Below are positions 52,113 through 61,023 of a stretch of DNA of 64,000 bases, piece after piece. Origin of the DNA: Planctomycetota bacterium (GTDB taxonomy: Bacteria; Planctomycetota; Phycisphaerae; Phycisphaerales; Zrk34). The notes under the pieces were generated by a model. It was given only the letters and a program-made list of their open reading frames with translations, did not search any database and was not told where the DNA came from. Within the stretch, counting starts at the first letter, position 1, and every line of letters starts with the position of its first letter. The stretch lies in NCBI GenBank assembly GCA_016125255.1, contig WGMD01000002.1, positions 496,001-560,000 on the forward strand, written 5' to 3'. The position numbers were made by a program, and so were the translations under genes.

Positions 52113-53758
52113 GAACCTCCCACGATGATGCGCGCCGCATCGAATTCGGCGCTGGAGCCGGAGGCGTAGAGACTCACACCGTGGTTGACGGATCCGAGTC
52201 CGCAGGTGGAGTATCCGTAGGTGCCGAAGTCGGTGTCGTTGAGTTTGACGTTGACGGAGTTTTTGGCGGGGTCGAGGATCAGGCGCAGATGGACGAAGTC
52301 GGTGGGGAGGCCGGGGATGGAGACAAGGGTGCGCGTGGTGGTGCTGGAGTATTTGAAGTTCAGCGTGAAGGTCTGGGTGTTGTTGGATTGTTTGGCGAGC
52401 GCGGCGGTGAGCGCCACGCCGTTGGACCCGGAGAAGTCGCCATTGACGGCGACGACGGCGCCGGAGCCGCCGATGGAGGTGTTGCGGTAGCGGACGTCGA
52501 TCGTGGTGATCTGCGTCAGATCGTTGGACGGATAGGTGTTGAGGGTGGAGTCGGCGTACCAGACGCCGGAGGCGAGGGAGCCGGCGTTGAACGCTCCGCC
52601 GTCGCTGCGCACCCAGTCGCCGGCGCCGTTGGCGTCGAGGTCGATGGCGGTGGGCTTGTAGGAGAAGTCCAGGTCCCACATCGCCGAGACGATCTGCGGC
52701 GTGTTGAGGAGCGCGACGGCGGAGTCGATGCGCGTCGAGTTGACGCCGCTGACGAGCGTGAAGCTCACGGCGGTGGCGTAAGTGCGCGTGACGGTCTGCG
52801 TCGGGCCGGGCACCATGCTCGTGCCGAAAAGATAGAAGCGCATCGCGCGATCGGTCTGCGCGAACCACGACCCGCCGAGGTTCGAGCTCTTGGCGTAGGG
52901 CGTGACCGTGCTGGACGGCGTCGCCTTGTAGTAGCCCATTTTCATGGACCTGTCGGAACTCGGGTTCGCCAGCACGAGCGCGACCTTCTGGCCGATCGGC
53001 AGGAGCAGGGCGCTGGTGAAATCCACTTCGCGCCACAGCTTGCCGTCCGCCATCGTGCTGGTGGGCATCTGGACCGTGTCGTAGATGGTCGAGGTGGGGT
53101 AGCCGCTGGCGTCGGTGGCGTGAAGCTCGACCGTCGTCGTGGTGTAGCTTTTGTCGCCGGGTTCGCCCATGATGTAGATGCGCGTGACGTTCCACGACAG
53201 CGCGCCGGAGGCGAGCGTCGGCGTCATGCCCTGCACCCACCACTTGTCGTTCTTGACTTCCTCATCGCCCAGATTGTTGCTGCCGTCCCAGTAGGCCAAA
53301 AGCGACTCGCTCGTCGCCACCGGTCCGCCGGGGTACGACTCGGCGGCGCCGCGCGTGGTGTAGAGCAGATCGAACTGTTTGACGTTGGACACGACGGTCT
53401 GGGCCGTCCCGCCGTTGTACTGTCGCGTGAGCGGGTCGCCGGCCGTGCCGCTCCATGCGTAGGTGATCTTCTCGGGATTTCCGTCGCCGTCGCGATCGGC
53501 GACGGTGAAGCTCACGCGGTGCGACTCCATCGTCAGCATGCGCGTGGCGTAGGACAGTTCGCTGGTGAACAGACTGCCCTGCCGCTGCGACTCGATGGCG
53601 GCGTCGGCCGGATCGCTCGTCGACGGAATCGCCTTGGCGGCGATCATGATCGCCGACCCGACGGCCCCCATGATGATCGTCATGATCGACATGCTGACGA
53701 TCAATTCCATGAGCGAAAACGCCCGGCGGCGCGCGATCTGTCGGCGAGGGCGGATCAT
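52109..53758 (-). CDS. Large PilW-like prepilin with a LamG-like C-terminus
   Basis: 549 residues, far longer than ordinary PilW. The prepilin signal is RRRAFSLMELIVSMSIMTI, with Ala instead of the usual Gly before the cleavage site. A central region (GKLWREVDFTSALLLPIGQK) and a C-terminal beta-rich region (GLPTDFVHLRLILDPAKNSV, SLYASGSSAEFDAARIIVGG) resemble LamG/jelly-roll carbohydrate-binding domains. Coupled by ATGA on both sides in the pilin run. Confidence 0.75.
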   Translation of the reverse strand: MIRPRRQIARRRAFSLMELIVSMSIMTIIMGAVGSAIMIAAKAIPSTSDPADAAIESQRQGSLFTSELSYATRMLTMESHRVSFTVADRDGDGNPEKITYAWSGTAGDPLTRQYNGGTAQTVVSNVKQFDLLYTTRGAAESYPGGPVATSESLLAYWDGSNNLGDEEVKNDKWWVQGMTPTLASGALSWNVTRIYIMGEPGDKSYTTTTVELHATDASGYPTSTIYDTVQMPTSTMADGKLWREVDFTSALLLPIGQKVALVLANPSSDRSMKMGYYKATPSSTVTPYAKSSNLGGSWFAQTDRAMRFYLFGTSMVPGPTQTVTRTYATAVSFTLVSGVNSTRIDSAVALLNTPQIVSAMWDLDFSYKPTAIDLDANGAGDWVRSDGGAFNAGSLASGVWYADSTLNTYPSNDLTQITTIDVRYRNTSIGGSGAVVAVNGDFSGSNGVALTAALAKQSNNTQTFTLNFKYSSTTTRTLVSIPGLPTDFVHLRLILDPAKNSVNVKLNDTDFGTYGYSTCGLGSVNHGVSLYASGSSAEFDAARIIVGGS

Positions 53759-54228
53759 CGGTACGTGGCCTTGCCGGTGTTGGCGTCAAGGGTGATGGTG
53801 TACGTGGTGGCGCCGGCGGTGACGATCACGGACCCGCCGCTGGTGGGTTTGCCGTAGCCGTCGAAGTAGAAATAGGCGTTGCCGCTGAACGAGGCCTTGG
53901 GGATCGTTCCGCCGTAGGGCTCATCGGTGGTGTGGATGATGGAGTAGGCGTCGATGTTGGTGACCAGGTCGCGGACGTTGAAGATGACGTACCACTGGTC
54001 GGGGACGAAATAGACGAGTCGCGACTGGCTGGAGTTGATGGCGTCGTTGCGCGCCTGATCGATGTCGGCGACGATGCGCCGGGCGAGTGCGTCGGCGTGG
54101 TAACGGGAGATGGCGGCGGCGTAGCGCGGGACGGCGATGGCGCTCATGACGCCGATGATCGCGGTGACGATGATCAGCTCGACGAGCGAGAAGGCGGTGC
54201 GGTGCGATGGGCGGTGGCGTGCGGGCAT
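53755..54228 (-). CDS. GspH/FimT-like pseudopilin
   Basis: 157 residues. RTAFSLVELIIVTAIIGVMS is the prepilin peptidase site and helix, again with Ala before the Phe. A GspH-type middle (ADIDQARNDAINSSQSRLVY) and a strand-rich end ending DANTGKATYR follow. Probably a minor pseudopilin at the tip of the fibre. The start at 54228 is the ATG nearest the signal; its stop overlaps the PilW-like start. Confidence 0.8.
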   Translation of the reverse strand: MPARHRPSHRTAFSLVELIIVTAIIGVMSAIAVPRYAAAISRYHADALARRIVADIDQARNDAINSSQSRLVYFVPDQWYVIFNVRDLVTNIDAYSIIHTTDEPYGGTIPKASFSGNAYFYFDGYGKPTSGGSVIVTAGATTYTITLDANTGKATYR

Positions 54229-54352
54229 GACGGTCGCAACCCTTCGCAAAAGCCGGAGGCCGCTCGGGAGCCGTGGCTACGGTCCGCGAGCGGCCTCCTG
54301 CATCAGATCGTCAACATGGAACTTGCACGAACCGGGTCAGACCTCTCGTTGA

Positions 54353-54847
54353 TCAGAACGAGTTGTAGGCCTTGCCGGCGTCATCGACTTCGGCGTCAGG
54401 CAGGTTCGCCTTGACCACGCCGGTCGCCGGGTCGTACCACCAGCCGCCGGCCGAGGCGCCGACCGCGGCGCTGGAGCCGTCGACGACGACCGTGCTGTTC
54501 TTGTTGGAACCGACGGGCAGCGGCGGAATCTTCCGCATGTAGGGCCCGTAGATGTTCGTCGAGGTCTTGGACGTGCTCGCGGCGTCACCGGCGGCGTTGG
54601 AGTAGCCGGTCATGTGATCGGCGAACGTCGCGGCCGGCGGGAACTTGCCCGTATGCTCCGCGGCGTACAGGTCGATCGCGCTGCGCAGGATCGCCAGATC
54701 GCCCACCATCGCCGAGTCCGAAGCGCCCGCCGCCCCGCGGCTCATGCGCGGAATCGCGATGGCGCCGATGATGGCGATGATCACCACGACGATGATCAGT
54801 TCCACCAAGCTGAAACCGTGCATTCTGTTGTTCATTGCCCTGGACAT
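54353..54847 (-). CDS. GspG-like major pseudopilin
   Basis: 164 residues. MHGFSLVELIIVVVIIAIIG is a canonical class III signal peptide with Gly-Phe cleavage and Glu at +5, and LRSAIDLYAAEHTGKFPP is typical of the GspG/pilin start. AAGGAG nine bases before ATG 54847 sets the start. It is the first pilin gene of the run and, from its short compact form, the likely main subunit. Confidence 0.82.
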   Translation of the reverse strand: MSRAMNNRMHGFSLVELIIVVVIIAIIGAIAIPRMSRGAAGASDSAMVGDLAILRSAIDLYAAEHTGKFPPAATFADHMTGYSNAAGDAASTSKTSTNIYGPYMRKIPPLPVGSNKNSTVVVDGSSAAVGASAGGWWYDPATGVVKANLPDAEVDDAGKAYNSF

Positions 54848-55079
54848 TGCAAGAGTCTCCTTCATCTGACGAGTTCGTAAACTTCCATGTCAACGGTCGT
54901 CATCAAACGCTGATGCGACACTCCATTCCAATCGACGCTTCCCCCCGACGACTTGAGGCGCTCGACGCCAATTCCTTTTTTACTCGCCCCGGACGGAATT
55001 GGCCGCCTCACTGCGTCGGCAGTGCATCTATCGACGCTTTGATGCACGAACTTTGATCATTCGTGCCATCGTCGACAAA

Positions 55080-55724
55080 TCACCGCCCGATCGCGGGCAG
55101 GGTCGCCGGCACAGGGGCGGCAGCCGGCGCATTACCGGACGTGACGCCGCGATGGCCTTCGGGCAGTTCGAGCTTGAGCGTGACTTTCACCGCGCCCGAC
55201 TCGAACGTCGCCGCGTCACTGCTGACCTGCGTCAGCGTGAAGCCGTCCATCACATCCCCCGTCCGCAGCGCCTGCTGCTGGGCGGTCGATTCGTTGGCGA
55301 CCGCGCGACGCACCATGGCGATCCCGCCCTGGCTCGTCGTCATCACCGCCGTGAGTTTGTGCTGCGCCGTGAACAGCTCCGCCACCTTCGGCGCCTTCGC
55401 CGCCTCATCGGGGGGCTGGGCCACCCACGCTTCGCTGGGCGCAAAGGCATTGTCCACCTGCGGCAGGTCGTAGCGGTGCTCCGTCGCGAAACGCACAAGC
55501 CGCTGCGCCACCGAATTTTGGTCGTCGAGTGTCGCCGCTGACTTGTTCATCTCCGCGATCAGCGCCTGCGATTGCGCCGGCGTGCTCGGCACCAACAGCG
55601 ACTCCGCCGCCGCCGCGTTCGGGCCCGTCGCACCGCTTTCCAGGAAAACCTGGTCCACGATCAGCCCCACCACCGCTGCCCCCAGCAGTAGTCCGTACAA
55701 CTTTCTTTCCCTGGTCGTCTTCAT
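55080..55724 (-). CDS. Single-pass membrane protein, GspC/PilP-like
   Basis: 214 residues from ATG 55724. An N-terminal anchor (LYGLLLGAAVVGLIVDQVFL) is followed by a helical periplasmic part. Near the end, LRTGDVMDGFTLTQVSSDAA then TFESGAVKVTLKLELPEG is the strand pattern of the GspC/PilP homology region (a GD-hydrophobic-G turn, then a valine-rich strand). GspC links the inner-membrane platform of type II secretion to the outer-membrane secretin. The assignment is by this pattern and by position upstream of pseudopilins, so it is tentative. Confidence 0.6.
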   Translation of the reverse strand: MKTTRERKLYGLLLGAAVVGLIVDQVFLESGATGPNAAAAESLLVPSTPAQSQALIAEMNKSAATLDDQNSVAQRLVRFATEHRYDLPQVDNAFAPSEAWVAQPPDEAAKAPKVAELFTAQHKLTAVMTTSQGGIAMVRRAVANESTAQQQALRTGDVMDGFTLTQVSSDAATFESGAVKVTLKLELPEGHRGVTSGNAPAAAPVPATLPAIGR

Positions 55725-55735
55725 AGTATTTTTAC

Positions 55736-55760
55736 GGAACGATATAACTGCGCGGACGTC
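55736..55760 (+). promoter_or_regulatory. ECF-type promoter upstream of the sigma factor operon
   Basis: GGAAC at 55736-55740, a spacer of 16 bases, then CGTC at 55757-55760: the consensus -35/-10 of many ECF sigma factors. Transcription would start near 55766, about 88 bases before the sigma-factor ATG. This suggests the ECF sigma autoregulates. Confidence 0.65.
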
Positions 55761-55853
55761 CACCACCGGCATCGACAATTTTTCGCCCCGACCCGTTATC
55801 CCAGCCCGTTTGACGCTGTATTCCCTTGTCCCAAGACGCTTTTTGAGAGCCCA

Positions 55854-56372
55854 ATGCCCCGCGACCCCCGATTCATCTCGCTTCTAACTGCTTATCAGAA
55901 CCGGCTCTACGCCTACATTCTGAGTTTACTCGCCGATCCCGCCGCCGCGGAGGAGGTCTTGGGGCAGGCGAATCTGGTCATCTGGGAAAAAGCCGATCAG
56001 TTCGAGCCGGGCACGGACTTTGAAGCGTGGGTCATGACCATCGCGCGTTTCCAGGTCCGCGCCTGGCGCACCCGGGCCGGGCGCGATCGGCTCGTGTTCT
56101 CCGACGACGTCGCCGACCGCATTGAAGCCGCCGCCGCCGACCTGCCCGCCGCCCTCGATGCACGCATGGAGCTTCTCCACGACTGCTTCAAGCAGCTTTC
56201 CGCCCGGCAGACCGAGCTGGTCGAGCAGCGTTATGCTCAGAACCGCACCCTCGAGCAGATCGCCCACGCCGCCGGTGAATCCAAATCCGTCATCGCGCAG
56301 GCGCTCTACCGCGCCCGTCTCGCCCTCGTCCGCTGCATGCGTCGCAAGCTCGCCGACGGAGGCGCCGCATGA
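55854..56372 (+). CDS. ECF-family RNA polymerase sigma factor
   Basis: 172 residues with only sigma regions 2 and 4. Region 2 is AYILSLLADPAAAEEVLGQA and FEAWVMTIARFQVRAWRTRA; region 4 is CFKQLSARQTELVEQRYAQN and LEQIAHAAGESKSVIAQALY. This is the sort of planctomycete/verrucomicrobial sigma found next to FecR-like proteins. Its stop overlaps the FecR-like start by 4 bp, and a good ECF promoter lies upstream. Confidence 0.88.
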   Translation: MPRDPRFISLLTAYQNRLYAYILSLLADPAAAEEVLGQANLVIWEKADQFEPGTDFEAWVMTIARFQVRAWRTRAGRDRLVFSDDVADRIEAAAADLPAALDARMELLHDCFKQLSARQTELVEQRYAQNRTLEQIAHAAGESKSVIAQALYRARLALVRCMRRKLADGGAA

Positions 56373-57727
56373 GCACCGCCCCCTCCCATGAACTCGACGC
56401 CCTGCTGTCCGCCATGCTCGACAGCCCCCTGAATGCCGACCAGCGCCGCCAGCTCAGCGAGTCGCTCGCCAGCGCCGACAACCTCGCCGCCTACCTGGAC
56501 TGGATCACCGTCCACACCTTCCTCCGCCGCCAGACCGGCGCCGTCGGCGTCGTCGCGGAACGTCAAGGGTTCAGGATTCAGGGGTCAGAGTTCAGCTTCA
56601 AGACAGCAGGAGCGCTCGCCGCGCTTTTGCTCCTCGCCGCCGCGCTGTTTTATGTCTTCCTGCCTTCCACTCCCCACTCCGCACTCCCCACTCCCCACTC
56701 CGCCGCCCCCGCGACCTACGCCATCCTCAGCGACCTCTCCAACGACGTCGCATTCGCCGATGCCGATCATGCCCTCGGTTCCGACCTCGCCGGCCCGATC
56801 AAACTCATCGCCGGCAAAGCCCAGCTCATGTTCAAATCCACCGCCGTCGTCGACCTGACCGGCCCGTGCGAATTCGCCATGACCGGCTCCAATCGCGGCG
56901 AACTGCATCGCGGCTCGCTCGTCGCCTATGTGCCGCCGAACGCTCGTGGCTTTTCCGTGTACGCCCCGCACGATGTGCGCATCGTTGACCTGGGTACACG
57001 CTTCGAACTGAGCGTCGATCGGTCCGGTCAGAGCATGCTTCAGATTTTCGAAGGGCGCGTCCAACTGCATCTGGGCGGCTCGGCGACGCACGAGACGCAC
57101 ACGTTCGGACCCGGGCTGGCGATGCGGATCGTGGACGGCCGGCTCGTGCCTTTACCGCCGGCGATGGATCTGACGATCGCCGGCGCCTCCTTCGAGTCGC
57201 CGCGCGCCGCGGAACGCAATTTCGTTCGCGGAATGGACGGTTGGCGGCCGATCACGCCCGACTTCGACGGCGGCGTCAATCGCTTCGGCTCCGACTTCGA
57301 CGAGCCGATTCCCGACGGACGTCAACTCGCCTTCATCAACGCCGGCGCCATCGAACAGACGCTCGACGCCCGGCTCGCCGCCGGCGTGCGGTACACCCTG
57401 AGCGTCATGGTCGGCCATCGTCCCGGACCCAATCATCCCGACTACACGATCGCCCTTCACGCCGGTGATGAACTGCTGACTTCCGCGACCAATCCGGTCA
57501 TCCCGCCCGCCGGGCGCTTCGCCTCCGCGACGCTCAGCTACGACTGCCCGGCGAACCAACCGGCGCTGGGCCAACCGCTGCGCATCGTGCTCCAATCCAA
57601 CGGCTCGCTCAAGACGCACGTGCAGAACCATTTTGACATGGTCCAGCTCCGGGCCGAAACGATCAGCCCCGCGACCCTTTCCAAAACCCCATTGCCCGTT
57701 CAACACACCGAAGGAGATCAGCCATGA
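56369..57727 (+). CDS. FecR-like membrane anti-sigma/regulator with C-terminal beta domain
   Basis: 452 residues. A cytosolic N-terminal part (SHELDALLSAMLDSPLNADQ) probably binds the sigma factor. One membrane helix (AGALAALLLLAAALFYVFLP, residues about 79-98) follows, then a FecR domain (TGPCEFAMTGSNRGELHRGS, GFSVYAPHDVRIVDLGTRFE), then a further beta-rich module ending in DMVQLRAE. The sequences on both sides of the membrane helix are encoded by tandem heptamer repeats. It would sense a periplasmic signal and control the sigma factor. ATGA overlaps join it to the genes on both sides. Confidence 0.82.
   Translation: MSTAPSHELDALLSAMLDSPLNADQRRQLSESLASADNLAAYLDWITVHTFLRRQTGAVGVVAERQGFRIQGSEFSFKTAGALAALLLLAAALFYVFLPSTPHSALPTPHSAAPATYAILSDLSNDVAFADADHALGSDLAGPIKLIAGKAQLMFKSTAVVDLTGPCEFAMTGSNRGELHRGSLVAYVPPNARGFSVYAPHDVRIVDLGTRFELSVDRSGQSMLQIFEGRVQLHLGGSATHETHTFGPGLAMRIVDGRLVPLPPAMDLTIAGASFESPRAAERNFVRGMDGWRPITPDFDGGVNRFGSDFDEPIPDGRQLAFINAGAIEQTLDARLAAGVRYTLSVMVGHRPGPNHPDYTIALHAGDELLTSATNPVIPPAGRFASATLSYDCPANQPALGQPLRIVLQSNGSLKTHVQNHFDMVQLRAETISPATLSKTPLPVQHTEGDQP
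56562..56702. repeat. Heptamer repeats flanking the membrane helix codons of the FecR-like gene
   Basis: GGTTCAGGATTCAGGGGTCA-type heptamers occupy 56562-56595, and CACTCCC heptamers occupy 56663-56702. They encode GFRIQGSEF before the helix and STPHSALPTPHSA after it. Such runs are low-complexity sequence of the type found between genes, here kept in frame. Confidence 0.75.
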
Positions 57728-58395
57728 TGTTGAGAATGAACCTTGTCGCGTTCGCCCTGTTGTTGCCGACCTTGTGCCTGACCGACGCATCGCGTGCGGC
57801 CGTCGTCGGCATCGACCTGGCCAACAACGCCTCCACCTACACCGGTCCCGGCGTGCTCGACGCCAGCTCGCGCACCTGGACGCTCAAGACCGGCAACGGA
57901 ACCTTTACGCTCGGCAGCCAGACGCTCACGCTGACCATCGGCGGCCACAGCAGCGGAACCGCGAACGCCGCCATTGACCTCTTCGACGACTACATGTTCA
58001 CGGTCGGCACGGCCTTCGGCGTCGTGATCTCCAATCTCGATCCGACCAAGCTCTACAACGTCGTCTACTACGGCGCGCAGAACTTCCTCGGCGGCCGGGG
58101 CACGACCTTCGATCTCGCCGAGCCGAACCTCGCCCCCGTCACCACCACCGGCGATCAGCAGTCGACCTTCGTCGAGGGCGTCAACTACGTCCGCTTCAAC
58201 AATCTCGCGCCCGACAACAGCGTCGGCGACCAGCGCATCCGCGTGCTGGTGGGCATCGGACCCGACGGCGGCGTGGGCATTATCAACGGATTTGAAATCC
58301 AGGAAGTCGCCGCCGCCCCGACGCCCGCCGCGCTGCCGGCGGGGCTAGCGATGCTGACGATGCTCGCGGGCGCTCGTCGACGCCGCGCGTGTTGA
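57724..58395 (+). CDS. PEP-CTERM-type exported protein
   Basis: 223 residues. Signal peptide ([20 protein letters not shown]), then a Gly/Asn/Thr-rich beta domain ([20 protein letters not shown]). The C-terminus [20 protein letters not shown] followed by four Arg is a PEP-CTERM signal with Thr in the Glu position. It is coupled by ATGA to the FecR-like gene, making it the likely output of the ECF sigma operon. Confidence 0.78.
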   Translation: MMLRMNLVAFALLLPTLCLTDASRAAVVGIDLANNASTYTGPGVLDASSRTWTLKTGNGTFTLGSQTLTLTIGGHSSGTANAAIDLFDDYMFTVGTAFGVVISNLDPTKLYNVVYYGAQNFLGGRGTTFDLAEPNLAPVTTTGDQQSTFVEGVNYVRFNNLAPDNSVGDQRIRVLVGIGPDGGVGIINGFEIQEVAAAPTPAALPAGLAMLTMLAGARRRRAC

Positions 58396-58450
58396 ACCGC
58401 TGTCTGCCTGCACGCGGCCGTCCGGTGAAAATCGGGCCGCCGCTTTTTCC

Positions 58451-59383
58451 ATGAACATGCGACACGCATCCAACCAACATGCAATCCATTCAGCGGCGGG
58501 GCTTGCCCCGCGCGGCCGGGGGCGCCGGGCCCGCGGGGCGAAGCGCGCCGCCCAATGGCGTGCTCGGCGCCGACATGGTTTCACATTGATCGAACTGCTC
58601 GTCGTCGTGAGCATCATCGCCGTGCTGATCGCGATTTTGCTGCCGTCGCTCACGCAGGCGCGACAGGCGGCCAAGTCCGTGGCGTGCATGGCGAACCTGC
58701 GCCAACTGACCGTCGCCAACAGCAGCTACGCCAGCGAGTACAACCTTCAGAACGTCAACGAGCGATCCAGTTCGTCGGCGGGCAACTGGATGCCCAAGCT
58801 CGCCTTGTACCTGAGCCGGGACGTGCCCAGCGATGAGACGAAGCTCGTGGCGTATCTGAACAATCTCCAGCAGTTGCGATGCCCCGTCGCGCACGAGATC
58901 GGCCCGGGGCCCACGGCGGCGCTGTCGTATCTGGGCACGGCGACGGAAGCGTACGGCCCGGTCCCCGTCGGATTCAGCCGCGACGGGCTGATCGGATCGT
59001 ACGGGCTGAACATGTGGACGGAAGTGTCCACGAACGTGCCCTATTCCGCGTCCGGCCCGGCGGCATGGTTCTACACCACGCTCGGACAGATCAAGCAGTC
59101 GTCACGCGCGCCGATTTTCGGCGACTGCATCTGGGACGGCGGGGGCTGGCCCGGCGGGATTCAGGACGGCAACGGCACGCCTCCGCCGCCGGTCAATCCC
59201 AACGCGCCGATCTGGACCGAGGGCTTTCTGGCCCGCTTCGCGATCTACCGGCACGAGCGGCGATCCAACATCGCGTTCTTCGACACGCATGTCGAACCGG
59301 TGGTGTTCGAGGACCTGTGGGGCCTGCAATGGCACAACGGATACCAGCCGCGCAACGGCCCGCCGTGGACGCCGACCTACTGA
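58451..59383 (+). CDS. Prepilin-like protein of the planctomycete FTLIELLVV family
   Basis: 310 residues. [20 protein letters not shown] is a classic class III signal, then [20 protein letters not shown] as in the many DUF1559-like planctomycete prepilins. The end [20 protein letters not shown] resembles the H-x9-DG-type finish of this family. The leader in front of the cleavage site is unusually long (43 residues) and contains a REP-derived segment ([10 protein letters not shown]). No other start codon lies between it and the signal, so the long leader appears real. Confidence 0.78.
   Translation: MNMRHASNQHAIHSAAGLAPRGRGRRARGAKRAAQWRARRRHGFTLIELLVVVSIIAVLIAILLPSLTQARQAAKSVACMANLRQLTVANSSYASEYNLQNVNERSSSSAGNWMPKLALYLSRDVPSDETKLVAYLNNLQQLRCPVAHEIGPGPTAALSYLGTATEAYGPVPVGFSRDGLIGSYGLNMWTEVSTNVPYSASGPAAWFYTTLGQIKQSSRAPIFGDCIWDGGGWPGGIQDGNGTPPPPVNPNAPIWTEGFLARFAIYRHERRSNIAFFDTHVEPVVFEDLWGLQWHNGYQPRNGPPWTPTY
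58491..58515. repeat. REP-like palindrome inside a prepilin leader
   Basis: CAGCGGCGGGGCTTGCCCCG followed by CGCGG: a GCGGGGC/GCCCCGC stem as in the element at 31854 and the copy at 30759. It encodes residues 14-22 of the prepilin at 58451. Confidence 0.65.
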
Positions 59384-59506
59384 ACGCCGCACCGGGGCGC
59401 CGGGCGCAACGGTAGATGAGTAAATAGTTGTTGAGCCCCGACGGTCGGGGCGGTATAAATGACATGACCCGCCAGGTTCCTTCGCCTTTGCCATTCCCGC
59501 CCCGCC

Positions 59507-60166
59507 ATGACACGACGCGCCTTTACGTTGATTGAATTGCTTGTCGTTGCGAGCATCATTGTGCTGCTGGTGGCGATTCTGCTGCCGTCGCTGGCGCGGT
59601 CGAAGTATGTGACGCGGTCGACGCTGTGTCTGTCCAACAAGCGGCAGGTCATCGTCGGCCTGCTCAACTATGCGGCGGATCATCAGACGCGGCTGCCCAA
59701 CTGGGCGGGCGACGGCAATCAATACTGGATGCAGGACATGCCGGGCGTGATCTTCACGGTGACGCGCGATGCGTACAACGTGCCGCTGGAGATGTGGTCC
59801 TGTCCGGTGGGCAGCACGCCGCAGTTGCCGTACAAATGGGGCGGATACGGGCCGGTGTATAAATGGAAGTCGAACGGGATGACCTGGTGGGTCATCCGCG
59901 GAAGCGTCGGAAACGATTCGAAGGTGCTTCCCAATCGTGAGCTCGTCTCCGACATGCTCACGCGTCAGGAATCCGGCGCGGTGATCATGGCGGACTCGAT
60001 CACCGGCGGCAGCGCCGCGGCCGGTCCGACGGCGAGCTATCACCTTTATCAGGGCGCGATTCAGGAGGCGGGGATCGTTCGCTCGGACGGGTCGAGCCAG
60101 CTTGTGCCGCTCTCGGACATGCTCATCCGCTGTCCGTCGGAAGGATGGGGCAACTGGTGGTACTGA
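59507..60166 (+). CDS. Prepilin-like protein, short-leader type
   Basis: 219 residues. [20 protein letters not shown] begins just five residues in, again with Ala before the cleavage site. SLARSKYVTRSTLCLSNKRQ is the usual next motif in this family. The C-terminal half is Trp/Gly-rich. It probably belongs to the same fibre or secretion system as the pilins at 50-55 kb. Confidence 0.8.
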   Translation: MTRRAFTLIELLVVASIIVLLVAILLPSLARSKYVTRSTLCLSNKRQVIVGLLNYAADHQTRLPNWAGDGNQYWMQDMPGVIFTVTRDAYNVPLEMWSCPVGSTPQLPYKWGGYGPVYKWKSNGMTWWVIRGSVGNDSKVLPNRELVSDMLTRQESGAVIMADSITGGSAAAGPTASYHLYQGAIQEAGIVRSDGSSQLVPLSDMLIRCPSEGWGNWWY

Positions 60167-60195
60167 ACGGCGCGAGTCTTCGATCGGCGGGGGCG

Positions 60196-60690
60196 ATGCT
60201 GTGGGCGATGAGTTTGTGCGCGACGCTGTGGGGCTGCGACGGCGGTCGCCCGGCGGACGGCGTGCGACCCGCGCCGACGGAGGCGACGGCGGCGACGCAG
60301 ATCCAGTCGATCGCGGAGCATCGGCTCACGATGACGGACGGGCGCTCGATCGAATTGCCGCGCGAGGTTCCCGCGGCGATCTATCAGTCGCCGGGGCTTG
60401 CGCTCATGGAAGCGAACGGTTTTGTCGGCGGGGCGCGGCTGGCGGGCGTGTGCGGCGATACGCCCGAGTATGTCGCCAGGCACATGAGCACGGTGCTGGA
60501 GCAAGGCGGATGGCAACTGCTCAGCCGCACGGGCAACGAGACGATCAGCGAATGCACCTACCGCAAGGGTGATCTGGCCATCGCCGTCACGAGTAGGGTC
60601 GAGCACGGCGTCACCACCGTCACGACGCAGATCGAGCAAGTCGGCCCCGAAGGCGCGCGATCGCCGAACGCGGATGCCGACAAGCCCTGA
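60196..60690 (+). CDS. Putative lipoprotein of unknown function
   Basis: 164 residues. The start is set at ATG 60196, which gives the lipoprotein signal MLWAMSLCATLWGCDGG with lipobox LWGC; an upstream ATG at 60145 would overlap the preceding prepilin. The mature part (SIELPREVPAAIYQSPGLAL, NGFVGGARLAGVCGDTPEYV) has no family I know. It could be a small envelope protein linked to the pilin genes upstream. Confidence 0.65.
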   Translation: MLWAMSLCATLWGCDGGRPADGVRPAPTEATAATQIQSIAEHRLTMTDGRSIELPREVPAAIYQSPGLALMEANGFVGGARLAGVCGDTPEYVARHMSTVLEQGGWQLLSRTGNETISECTYRKGDLAIAVTSRVEHGVTTVTTQIEQVGPEGARSPNADADKP

Positions 60691-60958
60691 TCATCGTTTC
60701 AGCGCACCATTGATTCGCCATTCGCGCACCGGGAAGGCGAATTCGCCTCCGCCGTGCGCATGCGTTTTCGTAAGTCCTTATTCGATCGCGCACGGGCGCG
60801 TCGGAGCTTCCGCGCCGGTGCGCACGGGTCCGTCCGGTGCGCGCTTCATGCGGAAAATAGGCAAAAAAGGGGTGATTCTGAGACGGGAACGGGGGCGCAC
60901 GGAGACGTCGAAAAAGCGTGGGGCGGGCGCGCCGGTGCGAATGGGGGATGGGCCGCAA
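60691..60958. other. Non-coding stretch downstream of the lipoprotein gene
   Basis: I see no credible gene. Short open frames on both strands are Arg/Pro-rich and lack ribosome sites. It ends at the aldolase terminator. Confidence 0.6.
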
Positions 60959-60991
60959 ATGAAAAGCCCGCCCCGCTGAAGCGGGGCGGGC
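60959..60991 (-). terminator. Intrinsic terminator of the aldolase gene
   Basis: On the minus strand a perfect 11-bp stem (GCCCGCCCCGC / GCGGGGCGGGC) around a 4-nt loop is followed by TTTTC and further T/A. Confidence 0.85.
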
Positions 60992-61023
60992 CGGGGGTGT
61001 GATAGCTGAATGCTGACGCCTTG

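Noticed and set aside
60754-61002. 82-residue open frame downstream of the lipoprotein gene
   Set aside because: Arg/Gly-rich, no ribosome site, and it crosses the aldolase terminator.
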